Assembly: GCA_947305045.1 (NCBI GenBank) | Contig: CAMZCW010000003.1 | Coordinates: 1 to 56,255, forward strand | Source: an uncultured Bacteroidales bacterium | GTDB lineage: Bacteria; Bacteroidota; Bacteroidia; Bacteroidales; UBA932 | Length of the DNA stretch: 56,255 nucleotides | Reading direction: 5' to 3' | Part shown: positions 33,285 through 41,367 of the stretch, piece by piece | How positions within the stretch are numbered: position 1 is the first letter of the stretch | How the letters are laid out: each line of letters opens with the position of its first letter | Translations under genes and position numbers: made by a program | Notes under the pieces: model-generated | What the model saw: the letters and a program-made list of their open reading frames with translations, nothing else | The model's database searches: none | What the model was told of the DNA's origin: nothing

Positions 33285-34697
33285 ATGAAAAAACTAACCA
33301 CTGTTTTGCTAGGCGTCGCCACCATTCTGATGGCTGCCTGCCAGAAGCCGCAGAAGGAGCAGGAGATTCCTGTGACTTTTGTTTCCCTGGACAAGCCTTC
33401 CGTTACTCTCGAGATAGGGGATACGTTCAGCCTTACTGCCACCGTACAACCCGCCGAAGCCACAAATAAGACTGTTCTCTGGTCTTCGTCCAAAGCGGCA
33501 ATCGCTTCAGTGGATGAAACTGGCAAAGTTACAGCCATCTCCGAAGGAACGACCATAATCACCGCCAAGGCGGGAACTAAATACGCGACTTGCACGGTGT
33601 CAGTCAAAAGGAAGACCATCCAGGTGGAGAGCATAAGCCTTAACAAGACTCAGACTACCATCGAAGTGGGCGATTCGGAAACACTTACGGCAACCGTGCT
33701 CCCTGAGAATGCTGATAATCCCAACGTGACCTGGAGTACATCCGACGAGGCGATTGCTACCGTATCGGCTCAGGGCGTTGTAACCGCCATTGCGGAAGGT
33801 ACTGCCGTAATTATCGCAACTGCCGGGAACAAGAGCGCAAACTGCACCGTCATTGTTCCTCACGTGTGGGTGCCGGTGGAGAACGTTACTCTGAACAAGG
33901 CATCCACGACAATAGAGGCAGGCGCCAGCGAAACGCTGACTGCGACCGTGCTTCCCGCCAACGCCGATGATCCAAGCCTGACCTGGAGCAGTTCGGACGA
34001 AGCTGTGGCCACTGTTACGGATCAGGGCGTTGTGACCGCCGTTGCCGAAGGAACCGCCGTCATTACGGCTACTGCCGAAAGCAAGAGCGCAAGTTGCACG
34101 GTCACCGTACCTCACGTATATGTGCCGGTAGAGAGCGTTACCCTTAACAAGACAGAAACTACAATAGAGGTAGGAAACTCCGAAACGCTCACCGCTACTG
34201 TTCTTCCTGCCAACGCCGATAATCCTTCTGTAACCTGGACTTCGTCCGATGAGAGTGTCGCCACGGTGTCCTCCGACGGTCTTGTAACTGCAATTGCCGA
34301 AGGTTCAGCTACCGTGACCGCCAAGGCCGGTTCAAAGAGCGCGACCTGCGAGGTTGCAGTGATTCTGCCCAAGGTGGACGTGTCGGGCGTAACGCTGAAC
34401 AAAACGAGTATAGAGCTAACTGAAGGTGAGACCTTCACCCTTGTAGCAACCGTCATGCCGGACAACGCGACTGACAAGTCGGTGACCTGGACATCTTCGG
34501 CTACTTCCGTTGCCAGTGTTGCCGATGGAGTAGTAAAGGGTCTATCGGCCGGAACGGCTGTCATCACCGTCCGCACCAACGACGGAGGCTACGAAGCCAC
34601 CTGCGAAGTAACTGTCAAAGCGGCCAAGGACGCAGTCGGGGGCACGACGGATGACTGGAATATCGAAGATGAACTGTCCGACCAAGACCTGTTGTAA
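33285..34697 (+). CDS. Lipoprotein with five Big_2 (Ig-like) repeats
   Basis: I choose ATG 33285 (470 residues, lipobox cysteine C19, MAAC); the frame extends upstream to a TTG without a better signal. The mature protein is five Big_2 units of about 84 residues, each with V..V.LNK, LTATVLP.NA, V.W.SSD and the closing GTAVITA.A....C.V pattern. Units 2 to 4 are very similar at DNA level (252-bp period), suggesting recent tandem duplication. It ends TTDDWNIEDELSDQDLL, very like the end of the small ORF at 38802-38951. A surface stalk or adhesin is likely. It is the last gene before a bidirectional terminator. Confidence 0.85.
   Translation: MKKLTTVLLGVATILMAACQKPQKEQEIPVTFVSLDKPSVTLEIGDTFSLTATVQPAEATNKTVLWSSSKAAIASVDETGKVTAISEGTTIITAKAGTKYATCTVSVKRKTIQVESISLNKTQTTIEVGDSETLTATVLPENADNPNVTWSTSDEAIATVSAQGVVTAIAEGTAVIIATAGNKSANCTVIVPHVWVPVENVTLNKASTTIEAGASETLTATVLPANADDPSLTWSSSDEAVATVTDQGVVTAVAEGTAVITATAESKSASCTVTVPHVYVPVESVTLNKTETTIEVGNSETLTATVLPANADNPSVTWTSSDESVATVSSDGLVTAIAEGSATVTAKAGSKSATCEVAVILPKVDVSGVTLNKTSIELTEGETFTLVATVMPDNATDKSVTWTSSATSVASVADGVVKGLSAGTAVITVRTNDGGYEATCEVTVKAAKDAVGGTTDDWNIEDELSDQDLL
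33620..34375 (+). repeat. Three tandem 252-bp coding repeats (Big_2 units)
   Basis: Units 2, 3 and 4 of the Big_2 lipoprotein are near-copies of one another at both protein and DNA level; unit 1 and unit 5 are more diverged. Such arrays often vary in copy number. Confidence 0.65.
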
Positions 34698-34720
34698 CAA
34701 CGATGTCTGACCAAGCGCAG

Positions 34721-34762
34721 GCCTCCGATATAGTACGTGTGAGTACTTTATCGGAGGCTTTC
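34721..34762. terminator. Bidirectional terminator between convergent genes
   Basis: Perfect 10-bp arms GCCTCCGATA (34721-34730) and TATCGGAGGC (34749-34758) are followed by TTTC on the plus strand, with an inner AGTAC/GTACT pairing (34732-34736, 34743-34747). It lies between the convergent Big_2 and GH50-like genes, and overlaps the stop codon of the latter. Confidence 0.8.
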
Positions 34763-36799
34763 GTATCTGGCTTTATATAAATTGTAGCCGACGGTGCGGC
34801 AGGCGGCGACGGTTTCGCCGTAGGGCGTGTCGCAGCAGTCCAGGAAGCCAACCTGGAAATTCTCCCCGTCAAAGCGGCCGGTGGTGGCCTGGTCCATGTA
34901 CTGGTGCCAGTGGACGCCGATAATCAGCGGATGCTCCAGCGCGCTCTTGACGTATTCTCCATAGAAATAGGCCCGCTCCTGCTGGCTGTCGCATATCTGG
35001 AGAGAGGGATGGAACATCCCGCGGTCGAGGGCGCCAAGATGCCACTCGCCAACCATCACGGGTTTGTCAAGACTGTCCGGAAGGTGATAAGAGCCGATTG
35101 TATAGCGGTACTGGTTATGGGAAATGACGTCACAGTAGCGGGCACCAATCGTCACAACATCCGGATTGCTGCAAACGAATGAAGCAAAGCGACATCCCAT
35201 ATACAGAACGCCGGGAGCCAGGCGGTCAAAAGACTCCCGGATGACCCGGTAGTACTGCTCGATAATCATTCGGTTAAACTCTCTCAAATCCACCTCGGAA
35301 GCATCGGCCGGATCCACCTTGTGACCATATTTCCCTTCCAGATACTTCCGCATCGCCTTCTTGGCCGCCTGCGAATCGGGCGCGTTGGCCACACATTTCG
35401 CCGCGTGGGTCGCATCCCCCCATTTAATCTCGTTATCGACGAAATAGCCCAGCAGGTAGGGATCTTCCACGTCACGCTTATGCGCAATCAACTCTGCCTC
35501 GATGGCGGCTCGGAAACTTGGATCGAAGGGATCCATAATGGGGAACCAGGGGCCGTCAGCGCCTTCGATCGGCGCACTGCGGATATCGAACCGGTCGATA
35601 AACGGCGTCCGGTCCATCCGGCAGATATCGATGTCGGATGAATTGGCAATGGTATTGAGCCCCCAGCTGCGCAGGCGTCTGTGGGCCAGATCCGACCATT
35701 GTTCCTTCCAGGAAGGTCCGTATTTACGGTAGAGATTGGCCGATGAGAAATCGAAGGTGGAATCTTCCTGCCAACGTTCATAATACGGAATCAGCAGCTG
35801 GTCGTTGGTGAAGCGGAACTGCCAGAGCGAATCGCCTTGGGCCGGAAGATATTCAAACATATAATTGCGTGAGGCCAGGTTGGCGCCGTGAAGCGGGGTC
35901 ACGGCCGAGGATGCATTGACCCGGATGATGCCGTGGCTCCAGAACAGGCAGCCTTCCGGATCGATCATCCACCATTTCCCGTCAATTTTCTGCACCCGGA
36001 AATGGCCGGTTGCCTCAAAGCGGGGGCCGTCGGCCCAGCCGCCGAACCGGTTCCATCCAGACGGGCCGGGATTTGCTGCCAGATCTTTCTCCTCGGCGAG
36101 ACGGGCCTTCTCCAGATCCTCCTCGCCGTGCGTCTTACCCGGCCAGTCCCTATGCTTAAACTGGCCGAAACGGTCAATCATCGGGAAAAAAGCGGCGCTG
36201 TCCAGTTGCATATAATCCGGCACGGGACGCTCTCCCGGGATAAAAACCGGATTCTCAATGCTCCAATGGCTGCCCGGATACTGCTTCCTGGAGAAGAAGC
36301 GGATCCGCCGGATGTCGCCCAGGTCCACCTCGTACTTAATGTGCTTGAATTCCCCGTAAGGGGTGGTACGCATAAGGGTTAGGAGGCGGTTAACCTCCGG
36401 ATGAGGAATGTCACAGGGAAGATCCACCTCGAACGTAGCCTTCTCCCCGGGCGCAAGTTTGAACTGGTCTTCCGTTGTGCCGCGCGTCGGGCGGGCCGAT
36501 AGGTCGGGCACTTCATTCTCAAGGAACACATACAGCGACAGATAATCGTCCGGATTGTCGTTGTGCACCGTAAAGCGGAGCTTGGCGTAGGGCCTCAGAT
36601 CCCACTTCCCGTCAAGGGCGAACCCGCCTTCCACCTTCGTGGTGGTTACATCAATCCGGTTCCCTCCCACATCCAGAACGGATTCCTTCAGTGGCTCGGG
36701 CTGCATTTCCTCCGTAAAGAGCGGGAGCCTCTTCCCGCAGGAGGAGACAAGAAGGAGGGCCTGACAGCAAAGGGCGATAAATAACAGCGTTTTTCTCAT
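34748..36799 (-). CDS. GH50/agarase-like clan GH-A glycosidase, lipoprotein
   Basis: A 683-residue lipoprotein with cysteine C21 (VSSC). The N-terminal 200 residues form a beta-rich, CBM-like domain. The barrel starts near WWMIDPEGCLFWSHGIIRVN and contains RLRSWGLNTIANSSD, LGYFVDNEIKWGD with the likely acid/base E457, YMGCRFA, and KPVMVGEWHLGALDRGMFH with the likely nucleophile E585. This pattern matches GH50-type beta-agarases and related beta-galactan enzymes, but similarity by eye does not fix the substrate. It is convergent with the PUL operon and has its own TATATTTG promoter box (36833-36826). It probably works on the same or a related glycan. Confidence 0.7.
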   Translation of the reverse strand: MRKTLLFIALCCQALLLVSSCGKRLPLFTEEMQPEPLKESVLDVGGNRIDVTTTKVEGGFALDGKWDLRPYAKLRFTVHNDNPDDYLSLYVFLENEVPDLSARPTRGTTEDQFKLAPGEKATFEVDLPCDIPHPEVNRLLTLMRTTPYGEFKHIKYEVDLGDIRRIRFFSRKQYPGSHWSIENPVFIPGERPVPDYMQLDSAAFFPMIDRFGQFKHRDWPGKTHGEEDLEKARLAEEKDLAANPGPSGWNRFGGWADGPRFEATGHFRVQKIDGKWWMIDPEGCLFWSHGIIRVNASSAVTPLHGANLASRNYMFEYLPAQGDSLWQFRFTNDQLLIPYYERWQEDSTFDFSSANLYRKYGPSWKEQWSDLAHRRLRSWGLNTIANSSDIDICRMDRTPFIDRFDIRSAPIEGADGPWFPIMDPFDPSFRAAIEAELIAHKRDVEDPYLLGYFVDNEIKWGDATHAAKCVANAPDSQAAKKAMRKYLEGKYGHKVDPADASEVDLREFNRMIIEQYYRVIRESFDRLAPGVLYMGCRFASFVCSNPDVVTIGARYCDVISHNQYRYTIGSYHLPDSLDKPVMVGEWHLGALDRGMFHPSLQICDSQQERAYFYGEYVKSALEHPLIIGVHWHQYMDQATTGRFDGENFQVGFLDCCDTPYGETVAACRTVGYNLYKARYESLR

Positions 36800-36825
36800 A
36801 GCGTCAACTGTGGTATACTGTAGTT

Positions 36826-36833
36826 CAAATATA
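36826..36833 (-). promoter_or_regulatory. Promoter box of the GH50-like gene
   Basis: TATATTTG on the minus strand matches the Bacteroidetes -7 consensus TAnnTTTG and lies 27 bases before the start codon at 36799. Confidence 0.5.
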
Positions 36834-36896
36834 CAAAAAAATAATCGAATACGATATCATATGGGCCCTCCATAGACCTAGAAATCTATATATCAC

Positions 36897-37037
36897 TTTA
36901 ATTCTGACTGTACCTGCAACGCACCGAAAATAGCTTCCAGCGCTTTGTGATGCCTGTTTTCACCGCCTTTCCTATTATAACCCCGCTTAATTCGTCCTTG
37001 CGTGAATAGGAAGTATGTTCACGATTGGGTATTTTCG
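36897..37037 (+). promoter_or_regulatory. Promoter module 3 (degenerate)
   Basis: TTTAATTC (36897-36904), AAAATAGCTTCCAG in a weak hairpin (36918-36945), TTAATTCG (36987-36994), GTGAATAGG (37002-37010), exactly 19 bases, TGGG, then TATTTTCG (37030-37037). The layout matches module 4, including 133 bases from first box to last. The last box departs from TAnnTTTG, in keeping with the decayed genes it serves. Confidence 0.6.
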
Positions 37038-37044
37038 CATTATC

Positions 37045-37332
37045 ATGAGAAAAATATTCCTTTTACTATTTGCTTTCCTGCTTCCTTTTTCCGCCCTGGC
37101 GGACGGGTTCTCGCTTGCGGCCCTGCTCATATACACTGCCCGTGGTTTCAACGGAAGCCTCCTTGGCAAATATGGTCTTGTGGAGAAGTTTACCGGGATG
37201 TGCCTGGAAACCATGCATTTTGCCGACAGCCCCAATCAGGAACGTTTCCCTTCAACGGTTCTGCGTCCCGGCCAGACTTTTCGGAGCACGACGCAGTGGC
37301 GTTTTTACACCTTAGACGAATTTAGACTTTAA
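37045..37332 (+). pseudogene. galM: Aldose 1-epimerase (galM-type) with large internal deletion
   Basis: The 95-residue frame from ATG 37045 joins a good signal peptide (MRKIFLLLFAFLLPFSALA) to the last 65-70 residues of a galactose mutarotase: LLIYTARGFNGSLLGKYG, FTGMCLETMHFADSPNQ and FPSTVLRPGQTFRSTTQW. A complete mutarotase has about 350 residues, so some 250 codons between are missing, including the catalytic region, while the frame was kept. It cannot be an active epimerase. It lies behind promoter module 3 and 10 bases before another broken gene. Confidence 0.75.
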
Positions 37333-37342
37333 TAACAATAGT

Positions 37343-38616
37343 ATGCACAGGTTTTGTACTGCAGTTTTAGCGTTAGTCGCAACTTATGCCTTGTCGGCCC
37401 AGCCGCTCAGGGAATCCGTAACGTGGGATAATATCAAGGCGCATCCGGCGCCGCTGCCGGTCATCGGCGAAATACAGGCCAGGCCTTCGGTGCTGGACGC
37501 TCCCTCGCTGTGGTCCGTGGGTATGGAAACCATGGACCGGGATTATGCCGTCTTTGACAACTTCTCTGCATATATCGGCCAAACCGGAGTGGGTTACGGC
37601 CGGCTCCAGAGCGGTTGGGCCAAGACCGAACAAAAGAAGGGGAAATATAACTTCTCCTGGCTGGACGCCCACGTGGACGGTATGATAGAACGTGGTATTC
37701 GTCCCTGGATATGCCTTTGCTACGGCAATCCTCTGTATTCCCCGCACGGTCACGACCTCAATGCCAATCTGTTCGTACGGACCGCCAAGGTTATCAAGGA
37801 GGTTGATCCCGAGGCTATGGTCGCCGCCTTCGGGAGCTGCTCGCCGGACAGGGAATACATCAGGCAGGCGATGAAGGAGATAGAGCAGGCCGGGGGAGTA
37901 CCGTATATGGACTGTCTGACCTACCACGCCTACTGCCCATTCCGGAGACCATCATCCCTGCCGTCAAACAACTGCGTTCAGACATTAACCAATACAGCCC
38001 GTCTATCCAGCTTATCCAGGGCGAAACGGGATGTCCGGCCCAGCTGGAATACGGACACGCCCTGAAAAATCTGGAATGGACCGAATACAGCCAGGCCAAA
38101 TGGGACCTCAGGCAGGCGATGGTCCACTTCAGTATGGGAATTCCGTATTCTTTCTTTACGATGGTTGACCTGGACTACGGCTGGATGCTCCAGAGCTTTG
38201 GCCTGATTCGTATGAATGGAAACAAAAAACCCGTTTACCTGAGGCCAAAATTCCACGCGGTACAGCACGTCACCAGCATCTTTACGCCTGAACTGTCCGC
38301 CACCGACGAGGTCAAGGCGTCCGTCTCCGGCGACAGAGCATTCTTTTGCACCGGAATCCGCAAGGACGGAAAGAACATCGGATGCCTGATCTGGCTTTGC
38401 GGAGAACGCCCTTCCGACTCCCTCGAAAGGGCGCTACTGGATGTCCGTATCACTGGTGCCGAGATCATGGACCCGGTGTATGTGGACCTTGTTTCAGGCT
38501 ATGTCCACAGCCTCACCTTTGACAGGGCTGCCGGCACCCTCGGTCTTAAAGCGCTTCCTCTTTGGGATGCTCCGGTGCTCATTATCGACCGGGCAGCAGT
38601 GCCTATCGCAGAATAA
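37343..38616 (+). pseudogene. Secreted clan GH-A-like glycosidase broken by a frameshift
   Basis: The first frame (37343-38065) starts with a signal peptide (to about residue 20) and reads as a TIM-barrel glycosidase: GVGYGRLQSGWAKTEQKKGK, GIRPWICLCYGNPLY, MDCLTYHAY. At about 37931-37936 the sense continues in the -1 frame as LPIPETIIPAVKQL and then QLIQGETGCPAQ, which holds the probable catalytic glutamate, running to the stop at 38616 with a C-terminal beta domain. One missing base in TACTGCCC explains it. Repaired, the product would have about 424 residues, GH39-like in style. A sequencing error is possible, but the neighbouring gene is also broken. Confidence 0.7.
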
Positions 38617-38622
38617 AAATAC

Positions 38623-38763
38623 TTTAATTCGGACCATGCTTGCAACATACTGAAAAATAGCTTCCAGTATGCTGTATTGCGGTTTTCATGACGAATCCCG
38701 CTCCAAAAAACTTTATTTTCCCCTCGCGTGCATAGGAACATTGAAATTGGTTGGGTAAATTTG
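38623..38763 (+). promoter_or_regulatory. Promoter module 4 (upstream of second small ORF)
   Basis: TTTAATTCGG (38623-38632), a hairpin with arms CATACTG (38646-38652) and CAGTATG (38665-38671) around AAAAATAGCTTC, TTTATTTTC (38712-38720), GTGCATAGG (38728-38736), exactly 19 bases, TGGG, then TAAATTTG (38756-38763). It aligns over its whole length with module 3. Confidence 0.65.
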
Positions 38764-38801
38764 TTTTTGAAAACCACCGATTAATTCAACACTTCAATAC
38801 C

Positions 38802-38951
38802 GTGAAAACAAAGAAAACAAACGAGTATCTTGCACCGACCACCGGGGTGCTACCCTTCCAGATGGAACAGATGATCTGCGTGTCGGTACAATCTTCCACA
38901 ACCGACGACTTCATTCTCGAAGACAATGTAACCTTTGACCAACTATTTTAA
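38802..38951 (+). CDS. Small acidic-tail protein, 49 residues (GTG start)
   Basis: GTG 38802 is the only sensible start, since no ATG lies in frame after the promoter box. The product begins VKTKKTNEYLAPTTGVLPF, then MEQMICVS, and ends TTDDFILEDNVTFDQLF. It parallels the ORF at 2173-2316 (YLTPQTEAVF, EQIICGS, acidic aromatic tail) and sits in the same setting: module promoter before, fimbrillin/beta-helix lipoprotein 13 bases after. The tail is close to the last 17 residues of the Big_2 lipoprotein. No signal peptide and no known domain. Confidence 0.6.
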   Translation: MKTKKTNEYLAPTTGVLPFQMEQMICVSVQSSTTDDFILEDNVTFDQLF

Positions 38952-38964
38952 AAATGAAAGCGCA

Positions 38965-41274
38965 ATGAAAAATTACATTTACCTGTTTGCAATCGCGGCG
39001 CTTTCGCTCGCTGCCTGCTCCAAAGCCGAGAATGACATCACCGTCGAGAATTCCGGAAACGAACCCGCCGTGTCCGGCAGGACTATCAGTTTCAACTGCG
39101 AGTATCCAGTTCCTCAAGGCAATTCCGACGCGGACGTTAAAACCACCATTGACGATCAAGGCCATGTTTCTTGGGAAGCAGGTGATAAAATCACGGTCTA
39201 TTACCTGCACGAAGGCGTGCCTCAGAAAAGGACCGCTACGGCAATAAGTGCCGGCAAGAGCAGCACTTTCACCGCAACACTTCCCGATGGCCATGACCCC
39301 GACCACTTTTGGGCCGCCTATCCCGCCGAAAGCGGAACGCTGACCTACGAAGGTGGTAATGAGAGTTTCACAATCACCGTAGGCGAAACTGACGGCTCTT
39401 TCAAAGGAGCAAACTTCATGGCCGCATATTCGACGGCGGCTGCAAAAACCTTTGCTTTCAGGAATGCTGTGGGCATAGTCCGCCTTGCCCTTCCTGCCGG
39501 TGGTGTCATAAGTCACGCTGGTACCGATTACACCATTACGAAAATCCGTCTCAAAGGCAAGGAGACGTCCATTCGCAGCTGTGGCAACGCTGTCGTAAAT
39601 GTTAGCGAAGGTGCCGTAAGCAGCTATACTTATCCCACCGAAAGCGGTGCTCAGAGCGCACAGGTCGCGCTGACTGACGATGTTCGTTCTTCCGGTTATG
39701 CTTACATCGCGTCGTATCCCGGAACGATGACAAACGGCTTTGGTGTCAGGTATTATTCCGGTGAAGGTAATATCCCTGGTATTATCACCAAAGACACGCC
39801 TGTCACCATTACGGCCGGCAACATAAAGCCGCTCTCTGACCTCACCCCCCGCATTGTATGGGATTACTATGTCTCTGCTACGGGCAGTGGTGACGGATTG
39901 AGTGACGCCTCGCCGATGTCACTTGCCTCTTTCAAGCCCCTGCTTGACAACGGCAACTCTTACACAGCCTACGCGAACTATCTAAACGGCACCACAATTC
40001 ACTTTGCCTCAGGCGATTATGCAATTTCCGAAGAGTTGTTGTTAAATTTCCGGGATGCAACGGAAATGACAATTGACGGTAACGGCGCCGTACTTGACGG
40101 AGGATCCTCATCACGTATCTTAAAGATTACGACAAATGTTACATTGGATATCAGCAACCTGACATTTACAAACGCAGTGGTGAGCGGAAGCGAACAGGGC
40201 GGCGCGGTCGTGATTAACTATAAAACAAGTGACATCAATTTTACAGGCTGTACCTTCTCGAACAATTCTGCCGTTAACGCAGGGGCTGTTTTGATAAAAG
40301 GCACCTCTGATTCAACAGATGATAATTTTAAAGTCTCGTTTACAAACTGTCTTTTCTCCGCGAACACAGCCATGTCCACTTCTACAACTGGAGGCGGCGC
40401 AATCGTCGTCGGCTCCACAACTGCCGGAGGTCTTGTCACTTTCAACAATTGCCGGTTCGATCAAAATGTAGCCAGTCAAGGAACATCTTTGTACACTACG
40501 GCATCTGCGGCCATATTCTTCAATGGATGTACTTTCTATCAGGACAAAGCTCCGGTTATAAGTAATAGCGGCATCAATGGTTACGCCATTTACTCGAACA
40601 ACGAAAATGGACGGCTGGGACTCAACAACTGCACGATGCAGGCACTCAACAGTAGCTCAAGCTATAATAACACTACAAACGGAACATTAATACGTTCTAG
40701 TGGATACGGTGTCATTGCCAATACTACAATTTGGAACTCTGGACAAATGGCCAAGAGAGCAAGTGTCTTTATCGGAAGAGGCTCTACTGCCGGAGCAGAA
40801 AATAACCCTGGCGACAACATTATTGTCAACACCGTAATACACCAAAAGAGCGCGACCTATAATGCACTCTTCTTTAACGACAACTATTACCTGTCTGTCC
40901 TGCACTCCTTCTTCGATGGTATTAACGGGACGCAATCCGACGGTCATCAGGTTGTTTCTAACTGTCACAATTGGGGAGAGGGGAATAATAGTGCTCCTGC
41001 CGGGGCTGGCAATAAAACCAACCAAGATCACAACGGCATTAAGCAAAACTATTACACCTGGACTTTCAACGCCGCGCAATATCCGGATTACACTCCGGCC
41101 ACGCTGGGTTATGTAAAAACAGCCATCGGCAACACCAATGGAATCGGTACGCTATTCTATAACTGGCTTGAATCAATAGGTGCTTTGGACACGGATATCA
41201 TGGGACGAAGCCGCGGTTCTTCCGACTCTGCTTTACAGTGTCCTGGTTCTTATCATCAAGCTTGGGTGCAATAG
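38965..41274 (+). CDS. Fimbrillin-like lipoprotein with parallel beta-helix (paralog)
   Basis: I choose ATG 38965 (769 residues, cysteine C18, LAAC) over an upstream TTG. It has the same architecture as 2330-4423: a fimbrillin-like domain (HVSWEAGDKITVYYLHEGV) to about residue 300, then DYYVSATGSGDGLSDASPMS, followed by a beta-helix with short asparagine-rich turns (LDISNLTFTNAVV, INFTGCTFSNNSAVNAGAVL, FTNCLFSANTA). The end, DIMGRSRGSSDSALQCPGSY, matches DIEGRHRNDPYWPGCY of the paralog. No catalytic motif is clear. A surface binding role is likely. A strong terminator follows. Confidence 0.75.
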   Translation: MKNYIYLFAIAALSLAACSKAENDITVENSGNEPAVSGRTISFNCEYPVPQGNSDADVKTTIDDQGHVSWEAGDKITVYYLHEGVPQKRTATAISAGKSSTFTATLPDGHDPDHFWAAYPAESGTLTYEGGNESFTITVGETDGSFKGANFMAAYSTAAAKTFAFRNAVGIVRLALPAGGVISHAGTDYTITKIRLKGKETSIRSCGNAVVNVSEGAVSSYTYPTESGAQSAQVALTDDVRSSGYAYIASYPGTMTNGFGVRYYSGEGNIPGIITKDTPVTITAGNIKPLSDLTPRIVWDYYVSATGSGDGLSDASPMSLASFKPLLDNGNSYTAYANYLNGTTIHFASGDYAISEELLLNFRDATEMTIDGNGAVLDGGSSSRILKITTNVTLDISNLTFTNAVVSGSEQGGAVVINYKTSDINFTGCTFSNNSAVNAGAVLIKGTSDSTDDNFKVSFTNCLFSANTAMSTSTTGGGAIVVGSTTAGGLVTFNNCRFDQNVASQGTSLYTTASAAIFFNGCTFYQDKAPVISNSGINGYAIYSNNENGRLGLNNCTMQALNSSSSYNNTTNGTLIRSSGYGVIANTTIWNSGQMAKRASVFIGRGSTAGAENNPGDNIIVNTVIHQKSATYNALFFNDNYYLSVLHSFFDGINGTQSDGHQVVSNCHNWGEGNNSAPAGAGNKTNQDHNGIKQNYYTWTFNAAQYPDYTPATLGYVKTAIGNTNGIGTLFYNWLESIGALDTDIMGRSRGSSDSALQCPGSYHQAWVQ

Positions 41275-41299
41275 CGTCTTTTAACCTTCGTAAACTCAC

Positions 41300-41345
41300 A
41301 ATCCCCGCGGCACGTGCAAGACTCACCGCGGGGATTCTTTCATTT
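41300..41345 (+). terminator. Rho-independent terminator
   Basis: Perfect 11-bp arms AATCCCCGCGG (41300-41310) and CCGCGGGGATT (41326-41336) around a 15-base loop, followed by a CTTTCATTT tail. It ends the fimbrillin/beta-helix transcript and faces the converging GntR gene. Confidence 0.8.
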
Positions 41346-41367
41346 CCGTATTCGTCGGACGCTTACG

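Noticed and set aside
37343..38616. Programmed frameshift in the glycosidase
   Set aside because: I see no slippery heptamer or strong downstream structure at the junction, and the neighbouring gene is also broken, so plain mutation is simpler.
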